From an uncultured Pelagimonas sp. (lineage in GTDB: Bacteria; Pseudomonadota; Alphaproteobacteria; Rhodobacterales; Rhodobacteraceae): 64,000 nt of DNA. Below, piece after piece: positions 34,699 to 43,211 of this stretch; within the stretch, counting starts at the first letter, position 1; each line of letters begins with the position of its first letter. The notes beneath the pieces were generated by a model, which did not search any database, was not told the DNA's origin, and saw nothing but the letters and a program-made list of their open reading frames with translations. A program made the position numbers and the translations under genes. Location: contig NZ_CANMKO010000001.1 in NCBI RefSeq assembly GCF_947498515.1, positions 248,001 through 312,000 on the forward strand, in the 5' to 3' direction.

Positions 34699-35523
34699 AT
34701 GCTAGACGCCGCAAAGACCGACGAGACCCTTCTTGAGGTCAACAATATCGAGGTGATCTACAACCACGTGATCCTCGTTCTCAAGGGCGTAAGCCTGAAC
34801 GTTAAAAAGGGCGGTATCACCGCGCTGCTCGGCGGCAATGGCGCCGGCAAAACCACCACGCTCAAGGCGATTTCGAACCTGCTGCATTCTGAACGCGGCG
34901 AAGTCACCAAAGGCTCGATCATCTACAAAGGCGAAGGTGTTCAGGATCTGGACCCGGCGCAATTGGTGAAACGCGGTGTTATTCAGGTGATGGAAGGTCG
35001 TCACTGTTTTGAACACCTGACCGTCGAAGAAAATCTTTTGACCGGGGCCTATACCCGCAAGGCCAGCAAAGGCGAAATCGATGCCGATTTGCAGATGGTC
35101 TATGACTATTTCCCACGTCTCAAGGAACGCCGCCGCTCGCAGGCTGGCTATACCTCGGGTGGGGAACAGCAGATGGTTGCGATTGGCCGCGCGCTGATGT
35201 CACGGCCAGAAACCGTTTTGCTTGATGAACCGTCGATGGGTCTTGCGCCGCAGCTTGTGGAACAGATTTTTGAGATCGTGAAATCGGTGAACGAGAATGA
35301 GGGCGTGTCCTTCCTCTTGGCCGAACAGAACACCAACGTCGCGCTAAAATATGCGCACTATGGCTATATTCTTGAAAATGGCCGTGTCGTGATGGATGGC
35401 GTTGCCGCGGATTTGCGTGAAAACCCAGACGTCAAAGAATTCTACCTCGGCGTGTCCGATGACGGGCGCAAAAGCTTCCGTGATGTGCGGTCGTACCGTC
35501 GTCGCAAGCGGTGGTTGGCATAA
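34699..35523 (+). CDS. Branched-chain amino acid-type ABC transporter ATPase (LivF-like)
   Basis: A 274-residue ATPase with Walker A GGNGAGKTTTLK, Q-loop region RGVIQVMEGRHCFEHLTVEENL, signature TSGGEQQMVAIGRAL, Walker B VLLDEPSMGLAP, and the switch region LLAEQNTNVALKYAHYGY, where Gln replaces the usual His as is common in LivF. A basic C-terminal tail (RSYRRRKRWLA) extends past the usual end. It completes the importer with LivG, LivH and LivM. Confidence 0.92.
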   Translation: MLDAAKTDETLLEVNNIEVIYNHVILVLKGVSLNVKKGGITALLGGNGAGKTTTLKAISNLLHSERGEVTKGSIIYKGEGVQDLDPAQLVKRGVIQVMEGRHCFEHLTVEENLLTGAYTRKASKGEIDADLQMVYDYFPRLKERRRSQAGYTSGGEQQMVAIGRALMSRPETVLLDEPSMGLAPQLVEQIFEIVKSVNENEGVSFLLAEQNTNVALKYAHYGYILENGRVVMDGVAADLRENPDVKEFYLGVSDDGRKSFRDVRSYRRRKRWLA

Positions 35524-35572
35524 CGCCAGCTGCTTTTCCAACACCCACATGACGAAGAAACCCAAAGGGAGA

Positions 35573-36391
35573 TCAAGCGTGTTCCGACGCTCTCAGTTCA
35601 GCTATGCGCGCAAGGGCCTCGTCCCTGGTGTTGCGAATGTTAGGGCGAAAGTCCTGACTTTCGGCGCGCATGCGAATGTCGGCTTCGGTCTCGCTTCCGG
35701 GGGCGAAGCGGACCGACCCAAGCGAATGCGCTTTGTTCAAAAGCTTGCCCCGATGGGCAAATCGTACCCATGCACCGGGTTCGATGGTGCAATTCTCGTA
35801 GTTGATCAGGAAGAACCACTTGTCCTGTCCACTATCGCCAATCCGCGCCTCGATGTGATCGTAAAAGTCATCGACGTCCCGCGAATGGTAGAAGGTGAAG
35901 TTGGAAAAATCCGCCTCGGTGACCGAGGTCGCTCGATCAAAACTAAGACGCGAAACAAGCTCATCCGTGCCGTAGTTCGACAGGTTTCCCGAGCCGCCCC
36001 CCCGGCGCGAGGGCAGCTTTTTCAACCGGGCGATGGCCTCTTCGCGGCAGTTGAACAAGTTGGGATCAAAGTGATCGGTTTGGGCGGCGCTGGCGACACG
36101 GGCTGCGGTTTCACTGGACGCGTCAAACCGCACGGTTCCCATACTATGCGCCAAATTCAACGCCTTGCCCCGCGTCGCATAGGCCGGCCAAGCGATTGGA
36201 TCGATCTGCAATCCATGCAAGTTGACCAGAAAAAACCAGTAGCGGTGCCCGGATGCGGCAATGCTATCTTCGATAAAATCATAGAACCGATTGGTGGTGA
36301 CACTGTTGCAGAAGTGGAAGTCGGAAAAGTCCGCCTCCAGGGTTTGCAACTCGTCATGAAACCTCAATCGGTTGGCAAAATCATCGGTCAT
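35573..36391 (-). CDS. Protein with two tandem copies of an uncharacterised domain of about 105 residues
   Basis: The 272-residue protein consists of two copies of one domain joined by a glycine-rich linker (SRRGGGSGNLSNYG). Copy 1 contains EADFSDFHF, FYDFIEDSI, YWFFLVN, PIAWPAYATRGKALNLAHSMGTVRF; copy 2 contains EADFSNFTF, FYDHIEARI, KWFFLIN, PGAWVRFAHRGKLLNKAHSLGSVRF. By eye about half of aligned positions are identical. There is no signal peptide or membrane helix. The alternating pattern loosely recalls STAS/SpoIIAA-like folds, which is only a guess. It is encoded on the minus strand between the importer genes and the PaaK-like gene. A GTG at 36424 is an alternative start. Confidence 0.72.
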   Translation of the reverse strand: MTDDFANRLRFHDELQTLEADFSDFHFCNSVTTNRFYDFIEDSIAASGHRYWFFLVNLHGLQIDPIAWPAYATRGKALNLAHSMGTVRFDASSETAARVASAAQTDHFDPNLFNCREEAIARLKKLPSRRGGGSGNLSNYGTDELVSRLSFDRATSVTEADFSNFTFYHSRDVDDFYDHIEARIGDSGQDKWFFLINYENCTIEPGAWVRFAHRGKLLNKAHSLGSVRFAPGSETEADIRMRAESQDFRPNIRNTRDEALARIAELRASEHA

Positions 36392-36492
36392 GCTCGGGTC
36401 TTTCTCGCTGCACAGTTGCGGCACGTTAGACGACAGACGTTAGCAAGACCTTGTCTTTCAAATTCTCATCAAAGTGACAGACGGAGGGTGGC

Positions 36493-37665
36493 ATGAGCAC
36501 CTATTTCGACGCTTTTGAAACCCGCAGCCAGGACGCGCGTGACGCCGCCCAGCTGGAAGGTCTGAACGCTCAATTGGCCCGCAACGGGATGGATCCGGTC
36601 AACAGCCTTGCTGATCTGGCTGGGCTGCCGGTGTTGCGCAAATCCGATCTGGTGGCGCGCCAAAAGGAACAGCCGCCCTTTGGCGGTCTGCCGGTTTCCA
36701 ACCTCGCGCATGTGTTCCAAAGCCCCGGCCCGATCTATGAACCCGGCGGGGTAAGCCACGATTGGTGGCGGATGGGGCGGTTCCTGCATGCCTGTGGCAT
36801 CGGTCAGGGCGATATCGTCCAAAACTGTTTTGGCTATCATCTCACGCCTGCGGGCATGATTTTTGAAAGCGGCGCGCGCGCGGTGGGGGCCGCTGTGTTG
36901 CCTGCGGGAATCGGGCAAACCGAACTGCAGGCCCGCGCCGCCCATGATGTGGGTGTTACGGCTTATGCTGGCACGCCGGACTATCTCAAGATCATTCTTG
37001 AGAAGGCTGACGAGCTTGGGCTTGAGCTTAAAATCACCCGCGCAGCCGTTGGCGGTGGCGCTCTCTTCCCGTCACTGCGACAGTATTATGCCGACCGCGG
37101 TATCGACTGTTTGCAGTGTTATGCCACCGCCGATCTTGGCAATATCGCCTATGAAAGCCCCGCGATGGAGGGGATGATTGTCGATGAAAACGTCATCGTC
37201 GAAATCGTTACCCCCGGCACCGGTGACCCGGTTGCGCCCGGTGACGTCGGCGAAGTGGTTGTGACCACTTTGAACCCCGACTACCCGTTGATCCGTTTTG
37301 CGACCGGTGATTTGTCGGCGGTGATGGATGGGCCAAGCCCCTGTGGCCGCACCAATATGCGGATCAAGGGCTGGATGGGGCGCGCCGATCAGACCACCAA
37401 GATCAAAGGCATGTTTGTGCGTCCCGAACAGGTCGCCCAGCTTGTTGCCAAACATGATGACATCGCCCGCGCCCGCGTCGTTGCCTCTCGCGAGGGGGAA
37501 ATGGACGTCATGACCGTGCGAATCGAAACCGCCGCTGATGATGTCGCGGCGTTTGAAAAGTCGGTGGCCGAGCTTTTGAAGCTCAAAGGCCGCGTCGAAC
37601 TGGTTGAAATCGGCGGATTGCCGCGCGATGGGCTGGTGATCGAGGATGCGCGCTCCTACGACTAA
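36493..37665 (+). CDS. PaaK-like (phenylacetate-CoA ligase family) protein with degenerate active site
   Basis: A 390-residue ANL-superfamily protein whose order of motifs follows PaaK: GIGQGDIVQNCFGYHLTPAG, AGTPDYLKIILEKADELGL, TRAAVGGGALFPSLRQYY, YPLIRFATGDLSAV, and IKGWMGRADQTTKIKGMFVRP. The phosphate-binding SSGTTG loop is replaced by FQSPGPIYEPGG. The C-terminal catalytic lysine region (normally R-S-x-G-K) reads LPRDGLVIEDARSYD. It is also shorter than the usual 430-440 residues. It may be a divergent or non-adenylating member. Genes of this type sit with Liv-type importers in roseobacters. A GGAGG site precedes ATG 36493. Confidence 0.75.
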   Translation: MSTYFDAFETRSQDARDAAQLEGLNAQLARNGMDPVNSLADLAGLPVLRKSDLVARQKEQPPFGGLPVSNLAHVFQSPGPIYEPGGVSHDWWRMGRFLHACGIGQGDIVQNCFGYHLTPAGMIFESGARAVGAAVLPAGIGQTELQARAAHDVGVTAYAGTPDYLKIILEKADELGLELKITRAAVGGGALFPSLRQYYADRGIDCLQCYATADLGNIAYESPAMEGMIVDENVIVEIVTPGTGDPVAPGDVGEVVVTTLNPDYPLIRFATGDLSAVMDGPSPCGRTNMRIKGWMGRADQTTKIKGMFVRPEQVAQLVAKHDDIARARVVASREGEMDVMTVRIETAADDVAAFEKSVAELLKLKGRVELVEIGGLPRDGLVIEDARSYD

Positions 37666-37720
37666 CATTCTGTCTTGCCCCATGTCTGACCACCGTTAGG
37701 CTTGGGGCAGGAGGACTGTT

Positions 37721-39385
37721 ATGCGTAATTCCTTTATTCCATTTTTAACTGCTTTATTGACGACGACCGGTGTCGCGCAGGCGGCTGGCGACGCCCTTGT
37801 GATTGGCAATAGCCAATATGACACCATTCAAACCCTCTTTGGCGCGGATCGTATGGATGTCGCCGCCGAGGCGCTTCGCAACAAGGGGCTTGATGTCACC
37901 GAGCTGCAGGATGCGTCATCTGATGAGATGCGGATCGGATTTGCCGATTTTCTGAAAGAGCTCGATGAAACCGATAGCCCGGTGGTGATACTGCTTGCGG
38001 GGGCGATTGTGCATGGGGCTGCCGGGGCGTATTTGCTGCCGGTTGGTGACCAAGACGGTGCGACACCGGCTCAGGTTTTGACACGGGCCTTTCCAATTGA
38101 CGCGGCGCTGACGGTTCTGGGGCAATATCCGGGACGTGGGTTTTTGGTGATTGGCGAAACGCCAGTTGATATCGATCTGGGTTCCTATCTGACGCCGGGG
38201 GCCGGGCGGCTTGACCTGCCATCTGGTGTGACTGCCATTCGTGGGTCGGCCTCTGATATTGTCAGCTTTGCCTCCAAAGAGCTAACCAACGCCGATACGC
38301 CGATCTTAACGGCGGCCAATGATTACGGGCTTGATGTCTCGGGCTATATTCCGCGCGATCTTGTCTTGCTGCGCGAGACCGAGGTCGTAGCCCCCGTTGC
38401 CCCGCCCAAACCCAAGGTTGACCCGGATGCCGATGTCGCCGCTTGGGAAAACGCCCAGCGTCTGGACAATGCCAAGGGCTATCAGGCTTATCTCGATAGC
38501 TTTGCCGAAGGGGCCTTTGCCTCGGCGGCGAAACAACGGCTCAAGGCAATAGAAACCGAACCGTTCTACAAACAACGGCGCGCTGAAGAATCGCTTGGTT
38601 TGAACCGTGATGAGCGGCGCAAGATTCAGCGGGACCTGACCATTCTTGATTTCAATCCGCGCGGCATCGACGGGATTTTCGGCCCCGGATCGCGCAAGGC
38701 GATTGGCCGTTGGCAGGAATCTGTGGGTGAGGCCCCAAGCACCTATATCACCCGTCCGCAAATTGAACGCTTGGCCGGAGCAGCGGGGAAACGCGCCGAA
38801 GAGCTTGAGGCAGAGGCCATCAAGCGCCGCGTCACGCAAGACAAGGCCGACCATGCCCTATGGTCCAAGGTCATGGATCAAGGCACCGAAGTCTCGATCC
38901 GCCAATATCTAACCAAATACCCAGATGGTCTGCATGCGGCCGAGGCGCGCAAGCTTTTGCGGGTGATCGAAAAACAACGCGGCGGCGGCGCTGCGGCGGC
39001 GGATCAACGTGCGTGGAACGATGCACGCGAGGCTGACACGGTGGCGGCGCTTAATAGGTATCTAAAAGATCGCCCCGGCGGTGCCTTTGCCGCCGAGGCC
39101 AAGGCCCGGATTAGCGAGCTGCAGCGCAATGCCAAGCTTGAACGCGACCGACAGGCGGCGTTGTCCGAAGAACAGGCGCTTGGCCTGAATTCCGTGGCGC
39201 GCAAACTGGCAGAATCCCGGCTTGCTAACCTCAAAATGAACCCTGGCCCAGTGGATGGGAAATTTGACAAACGCACCCGCGATGCCATCCGCCGTTACCA
39301 AAAGGCGCATAGTTTACGGGTCTCAGGATTTCTGGATGAGCAAACAGTGGTTCAGCTTTTGGCCGGAACACTGCTTGGAAGGTAA
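37721..39385 (+). CDS. Secreted caspase-like (degenerate) protein with peptidoglycan-binding domains
   Basis: The 554-residue protein has a signal peptide (MRNSFIPFLTALLTTTGVAQA). A C14-type caspase fold follows (GDALVIGNSQYDTIQTLFGADRMDVAAEAL), but the catalytic His motif normally AGHG is LAGAIVHG and the Cys motif normally DACR is GETPVD, so it is a pseudo-enzyme. Next come three repeats of roughly 40 residues of the type WENAQRLDNAKGYQAYLDSF...GAFASAAKQRL. Two PG_binding_1 domains are present: RKIQRDLTILDFNPRGIDGI in the middle and SRLANLKMNPGPVDGKFDKR at the C-terminus. It is probably a periplasmic cell-wall-associated protein of unknown role, transcribed alone. Confidence 0.8.
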   Translation: MRNSFIPFLTALLTTTGVAQAAGDALVIGNSQYDTIQTLFGADRMDVAAEALRNKGLDVTELQDASSDEMRIGFADFLKELDETDSPVVILLAGAIVHGAAGAYLLPVGDQDGATPAQVLTRAFPIDAALTVLGQYPGRGFLVIGETPVDIDLGSYLTPGAGRLDLPSGVTAIRGSASDIVSFASKELTNADTPILTAANDYGLDVSGYIPRDLVLLRETEVVAPVAPPKPKVDPDADVAAWENAQRLDNAKGYQAYLDSFAEGAFASAAKQRLKAIETEPFYKQRRAEESLGLNRDERRKIQRDLTILDFNPRGIDGIFGPGSRKAIGRWQESVGEAPSTYITRPQIERLAGAAGKRAEELEAEAIKRRVTQDKADHALWSKVMDQGTEVSIRQYLTKYPDGLHAAEARKLLRVIEKQRGGGAAAADQRAWNDAREADTVAALNRYLKDRPGGAFAAEAKARISELQRNAKLERDRQAALSEEQALGLNSVARKLAESRLANLKMNPGPVDGKFDKRTRDAIRRYQKAHSLRVSGFLDEQTVVQLLAGTLLGR

Positions 39386-39607
39386 GATACCAAACATTCC
39401 TGTTGGCGACGCCCAAAATGGTCCAACTCGCTTGAAATGAAGGCCCTTTGCAGTGTTGCAAAGGCCCGCTTTGAGACCAAAGTCACTGATGCTGCAGGCT
39501 CGTCGAATGGCTGGATAGGTGACAGGTCCTTGTCGGTTTGAAGCCGAATGCCCTCGCATTTTGGATTACCGCCGCTTAGTTAGTCCCAATAGCATGAGGT
39601 GGCGGGC
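39386..39607. other. Gap before the DUF418 gene
   Basis: About 220 bases without a convincing gene. A minus-strand frame is open here, but it overlaps the upstream gene and lacks a start site and family resemblance. GAGG at 39596-39599 serves as the ribosome-binding site for the next gene. Confidence 0.4.
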
Positions 39608-40663
39608 GTGACCGAAAATCCAATCAGTCGAAGCAGGCTCGAAGGGCTTGATCTAGCGCGTTATCTCGCATTTGTCGGCATGGTTATCGTCAATTTCAAG
39701 ATCGCCATGGGCGCGGAGGGCGAGCAAGGTTTGCTCGGCTTTCTGACATCCTCACTTGAAGGGCGCGCTGCAGCGACATTCGTTGTGCTCGCAGGAATAG
39801 GGCTGGGCCTGGCGGCGCGCAAGAGGCTGACCCAAACGGTCGGTGTCACGATAAGGAGGGCCGCGTTTTTGTTGGTTCTTGGCCTTCTGAACATGACGAT
39901 TTTTGAGGCCGATATCCTGCACTACTACGCATTCTATTTCCTGTTTGGTGTGTTGCTTTTGGCTCTTTCCAACCGATGGTTGATTGTAGTGATGCTTGGG
40001 TTAAATCTCGCGTTTGTCGCAATGATCCTAACTCTGGATTATGATGCTGGCTGGAACTGGGATGACTATACCTACGCTGGATTTTGGACCCCAACTGGCT
40101 TTGTGCGGAACCTGTTTTTCAATGGCTGGCACCCGGTTATCCCGTGGCTGGGTTTTTTGCTTTTTGGCGTGGTCTTGAGCCGTCAGGCTCTTTCAGAACG
40201 CCGCATGCAATGGATGCTCCTCATAGTGGGATTCCTGACGCTTGCAGCGACCCAAGCCTTGAGCGCCTATTTGACGAGTATTGCCGCTGCGGTTGATATG
40301 GAACTCGTGGACCTCGTGAGTACCGAACCGGTCCCGCCGATGCCACTTTACTTTCTCGCGGGGGTTGGAGCCTCTTGTGCGATTGTGGGCGTCTGTCTTC
40401 TTGTTGAGAACGCATTGAAGAAGGCGGGTGTCCTCGATGTTCTGATACCTGCCGGGCGACAGACCCTGACGCTTTACATCGCCCATATCCTGATTGGCAT
40501 GGGGACATTGGAAGCCATTGGGTTGCTTGGAGAACAAACGTTGAGCCAATCGGTTTTGGCGTCGGTGGCGTTTTGTGCAGCAGCTACAGTCTACGCGTTC
40601 TTTTGGGCCAAGGCATTCAAGCGAGGTCCAATAGAAGCGCTTATGCGGAAGCTCGCAGGCTGA
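39608..40663 (+). CDS. DUF418/acyltransferase-3-like polytopic membrane protein
   Basis: A 351-residue membrane protein that begins MTENPISRSRLEGLDLARYLAFVGMVIVNF, the arginine/aspartate-containing first helix of DUF1624/DUF418 proteins related to heparan-alpha-glucosaminide acetyltransferases. About ten hydrophobic helices follow, and the C-terminal part has PAGRQTLTLYIAHILIGMG, the DUF418 signature. It may transfer acyl groups across the membrane, but the substrate is unknown. GTG 39608 is preferred because GAGG lies eight bases upstream; GTG 39599 overlaps that site. It is a single gene and its codon use is slightly less GC-rich than its neighbours, perhaps accessory. Confidence 0.78.
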   Translation: MTENPISRSRLEGLDLARYLAFVGMVIVNFKIAMGAEGEQGLLGFLTSSLEGRAAATFVVLAGIGLGLAARKRLTQTVGVTIRRAAFLLVLGLLNMTIFEADILHYYAFYFLFGVLLLALSNRWLIVVMLGLNLAFVAMILTLDYDAGWNWDDYTYAGFWTPTGFVRNLFFNGWHPVIPWLGFLLFGVVLSRQALSERRMQWMLLIVGFLTLAATQALSAYLTSIAAAVDMELVDLVSTEPVPPMPLYFLAGVGASCAIVGVCLLVENALKKAGVLDVLIPAGRQTLTLYIAHILIGMGTLEAIGLLGEQTLSQSVLASVAFCAAATVYAFFWAKAFKRGPIEALMRKLAG

Positions 40664-40850
40664 AGTAAGCAGCCGTTCGTGCTGCTCCAAAAAACGGCAG
40701 CAAAGTCCGCACTCCGGACGTTGTCTGAAAATGCCGAGGGTAGGTGTTGGGCTTTAACGTCCCCTAAAAGCATAAAAAGATTTGCTGACCGCGGTAGAAC
40801 CTTGTGCCTAAGCATGCGGGTGCGACCGCAAACAATCCAAATATGCAAAA
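40664..40850. other. Gap between DUF418 gene and rpmJ terminator
   Basis: Nothing recognisable is seen in these roughly 190 bases between convergent genes. No clear terminator follows the DUF418 gene. Confidence 0.4.
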
Positions 40851-40882
40851 GAAAAACCGCAGACGCGAGCCTGCGGTTTTAT
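40851..40882 (-). terminator. Rho-independent terminator of rpmJ
   Basis: AAAACCGCAG at 40853-40862 pairs with CTGCGGTTTT at 40871-40880 around an eight-base loop. On the minus strand it ends in TTTTTCTTTT. It lies about 42 bases beyond the rpmJ stop. Confidence 0.88.
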
Positions 40883-40923
40883 CACTGTCCCGAAATCGGG
40901 GTGTCCGTCAAACTGACCGGGGC

Positions 40924-41049
40924 TTAACCCTGGCGAGCTTTAAACCGGCGCTGCGTCTTATTGATGACGTATACGCGGCCCTTACGGCGCACAACGCGGC
41001 AGTCGCGGTGGCGCTTTTTGAGCGAACGGAGCGAGTTTGCGACCTTCAT
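40924..41049 (-). CDS. rpmJ: 50S ribosomal protein L36 (bL36)
   Basis: A 41-residue basic protein, [41 protein letters not shown] in two parts: [20 protein letters not shown] and the [20 protein letters not shown] tail. It is the longer alphaproteobacterial form that lacks the full zinc-binding cysteine set (only one Cys), so it belongs to the zinc-independent type. GGAGAG precedes ATG 41049. It lies downstream of tRNA-Val on the same strand and may share its transcript, ending at the strong terminator. Confidence 0.95.
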   Translation of the reverse strand: MKVANSLRSLKKRHRDCRVVRRKGRVYVINKTQRRFKARQG

Positions 41050-41135
41050 GATGGTCTCTCCTCTATCGCGGCGCGCGAGCGCCAGTGTTGCTGCAACCTT
41101 GTGGTCCGCTACGAACCAAAAGGCGGTGAATTCCA

Positions 41136-41210
41136 TGGTGGGCGATACTGGGATCGAACCAGTGACCCCTTCGATGTCAACGAAGTGCTCTACCGCTGAG
41201 CTAATCACCC
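41136..41210 (-). tRNA. tRNA-Val (anticodon GAC)
   Basis: The minus strand reads GGGTGATTAGCTCAGCGGTA at the 5' end, then an anticodon stem CTTCG/CGAAG around TTGACAT, giving anticodon GAC. The T-arm contains GGTTCGATCC. The acceptor arm GGGTGAT/ATCGCCC closes with one G-T pair and is followed by an encoded CCA at 41136-41138. All arms are intact, 75 bases including CCA. Confidence 0.96.
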
Positions 41211-41278
41211 ATATGGCCTTCGCGAATTTCGTTGCCCCGAAATAAAACGGGGCGCGGATCACCGCGCCGGTTCCGGGT

Positions 41279-41306
41279 CTATAAAAGGAGTCGGAACTGG
41301 GATCAA
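41279..41306 (-). promoter_or_regulatory. Probable promoter of tRNA-Val
   Basis: On the minus strand TTGATC (41306-41301) and TTATAG (41284-41279) are separated by 16 bases, a reasonable sigma-70-type -35/-10 pair. It lies about 70 bases upstream of the tRNA. A small inverted repeat GCCCCG/CGGGGC at 41234-41253 lies in the leader. Confidence 0.45.
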
Positions 41307-41359
41307 GGGCTTTTGATAGAGGTTTTTTTCAGGCTATGTTGTTTCCAAAGGAAGACGTG

Positions 41360-42214
41360 ATGCCCAGCACTTCATATCACTTGCATTTACCGGACGCTTT
41401 TACCTCATGCGTTGTATTTGCCTCGCCCCATAGTGGCCGTGATTACCCGTGGTCGTTCCTACGGGGCACGGTTTTGGACGATCACACCATACGATCTTCC
41501 GAGGATGCCTTTGTAGATAGGCTCTTTGACTGTGTTCCCCAGTTTGGTGCGGCATTTTTGCGCGCCGGTGCCCCACGGGCCTATGTCGATCTCAATCGCG
41601 CCTGTGATGAGCTTGATCCGGCCCTGATCGAAGGGGTGAGCAAGCGCAGCCATAATCCGCGCATTGCCTCGGGTCTTGGGGTTGTGCCGCGCGTTGTGTC
41701 CAATGGGCGTGCGATTTATCGCGGTAAACTCCCGATGTCCGAGGCCGAACGCCGAATCACCCGGATCTGGCACCCCTATCATGCCAAGCTTGCGGACCTG
41801 CTGTCGCAATCGCGCACACAGTTTGGCAGTTCGATCCTCATTGATTGCCATTCCATGCCCCACGAAGCGGTGCGCAACAGCAAAGGCCAGTCACCGGAAA
41901 TCGTGATCGGCGATCGGTTCGGGGCCTCGGCCTCGTCTGACATCGTTAATCAGGTTGAGGCGGCTTTTGAGCGGACGGGGTTGCGGGTGGCACGCAATGC
42001 GCCCTTTGCCGGGGCCTATATTGCCCAGCATTATGGCCGCCCGTCGCAAAACCAACATGCGATTCAGATTGAAATTGATCGCTCGGTCTACATGGATGAG
42101 CGCGCAGTGCGTCCCAACAAAAATTTTCACCAGTTTCGCAAACTTCTGCGGGGCGTGGTGGCTGAATTGGCGGCGATCGGTCCGCGTGACGCGGGCCGAA
42201 TGGCGGCGGAGTAA
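41360..42214 (+). CDS. N-formylglutamate amidohydrolase
   Basis: A 284-residue protein that begins MPSTSYHLHLPDAFTSCVVFASPHSGRDYP, the typical N-terminus of HutG-type N-formylglutamate amidohydrolases. It also has YVDLNRACDELDP, RIWHPYHAKL and ILIDCHSMPH, the latter with the probable metal-binding Asp and His residues. The enzyme releases formate and glutamate at the end of histidine breakdown, but no other hut gene is nearby. ATG 41360 follows AAGGAAG, so it is preferred over ATG 41336. The gene is convergent with lpxK with only four bases between. Confidence 0.88.
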   Translation: MPSTSYHLHLPDAFTSCVVFASPHSGRDYPWSFLRGTVLDDHTIRSSEDAFVDRLFDCVPQFGAAFLRAGAPRAYVDLNRACDELDPALIEGVSKRSHNPRIASGLGVVPRVVSNGRAIYRGKLPMSEAERRITRIWHPYHAKLADLLSQSRTQFGSSILIDCHSMPHEAVRNSKGQSPEIVIGDRFGASASSDIVNQVEAAFERTGLRVARNAPFAGAYIAQHYGRPSQNQHAIQIEIDRSVYMDERAVRPNKNFHQFRKLLRGVVAELAAIGPRDAGRMAAE

Positions 42215-42218
42215 CCCG

Positions 42219-43211
42219 TTAGTTCAACACCCGATCAAGCGCCTCATCCAAGGGGGCCGGATCGGCAATCTGCAACCGCACCGGAACCACCAAAACCTTG
42301 GGGCGAAAGTCTGGCGGCAATCGCACCGCGTCTTTTTCGGTGGTGATAAGCTGCGCGCCCAATAGTTTGGCCTCGGTTTCAAGCCGGGACAGCAGCGCGG
42401 GTGATAGCGGTTGATGATCAGCCAGGGCTTCGGCGCGTTTTAAATCCGCCCCAAGGCTGCGTAATGTCGCAAAGAATTTTTCCGGATGCCCGATCCCGGC
42501 AAAGGCCAGCGTCGGCAGATCGGTCCAATCCATCCCAGTTTGCAATGGTTCAAGCTTGCCGGTCAGATGCGGTACGGTGAGGGCGGGTGCCCAAGTCTTG
42601 GCAAAGCGGGACTGGGCTGCATCCGGTCCAATCGACAAAACAAAATCGGCGCGCGCCAATCCGGCGCTGATCGGTTCGCGCAAGGGGCCGGCGGGCAAGC
42701 ACCGCCCATTGGCAAAGCCAACCACGGCATCCACGGTGACCACGGTCAAATCCTTGGCCACGCTAGGGTTTTGCAACCCGTCATCCAATACGATCACCTG
42801 CGCTCCGGCGTCTTGGGCGGCGCGGGCCCCGGCGGCGCGGTCTTTGGCCACCCATGTCCGGGTAAAGGCCGCGATCAAAAGCGGCTCATCGCCGGTTTGT
42901 TCGGCTGTGTGACTGCGTGGGTCGACTTCAACCGGGCCGCTGAGCGATCCGCCATAGCCGCGCGTGACCACATGCACCGAAAGCCCTCGGTCGATCAGCC
43001 GTTGGACCAAGGCAATGACGGTCGGGGTTTTGCCGGTGCCACCCGCGTTGATATTGCCGACGCATATCACCGGAATATCGGCCTGAAACTCAGGGGCTTG
43101 GGCCACGCGACGTGCCGTGGCGCGCGCAGTCAAGACCGCCAAGGGAGCGAGAAGCCGCGCCCGCAAGGCCGGGGCGTCGGGCGGTGTGAGCCAAAAACGG
43201 GGCGGGCGCAT
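42219..43211 (-). CDS. lpxK: Tetraacyldisaccharide 4'-kinase
   Basis: The 330-residue kinase phosphorylates the lipid A precursor to lipid IVA at the inner membrane. It shows [25 protein letters not shown] (a membrane-associating N-terminus), the P-loop [18 protein letters not shown], the conserved SRGYG-like VTRGYGG, and [17 protein letters not shown]. All expected motifs are present. It overlaps the waaA stop by one base and ends the DUF4170-waaA-lpxK operon. Confidence 0.93.
   Translation of the reverse strand: MRPPRFWLTPPDAPALRARLLAPLAVLTARATARRVAQAPEFQADIPVICVGNINAGGTGKTPTVIALVQRLIDRGLSVHVVTRGYGGSLSGPVEVDPRSHTAEQTGDEPLLIAAFTRTWVAKDRAAGARAAQDAGAQVIVLDDGLQNPSVAKDLTVVTVDAVVGFANGRCLPAGPLREPISAGLARADFVLSIGPDAAQSRFAKTWAPALTVPHLTGKLEPLQTGMDWTDLPTLAFAGIGHPEKFFATLRSLGADLKRAEALADHQPLSPALLSRLETEAKLLGAQLITTEKDAVRLPPDFRPKVLVVPVRLQIADPAPLDEALDRVLN

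Noticed and set aside
39323-39559. A minus-strand frame of 78 codons in the gap before the DUF418 gene
   Set aside because: It overlaps the 3' end of the caspase-like gene, has no ribosome-binding site, and I recognise no family.
41234-41253. Inverted repeat GCCCCG/CGGGGC in the tRNA leader as a terminator
   Set aside because: It has only six pairs, an eight-base loop and no T-run on either strand.
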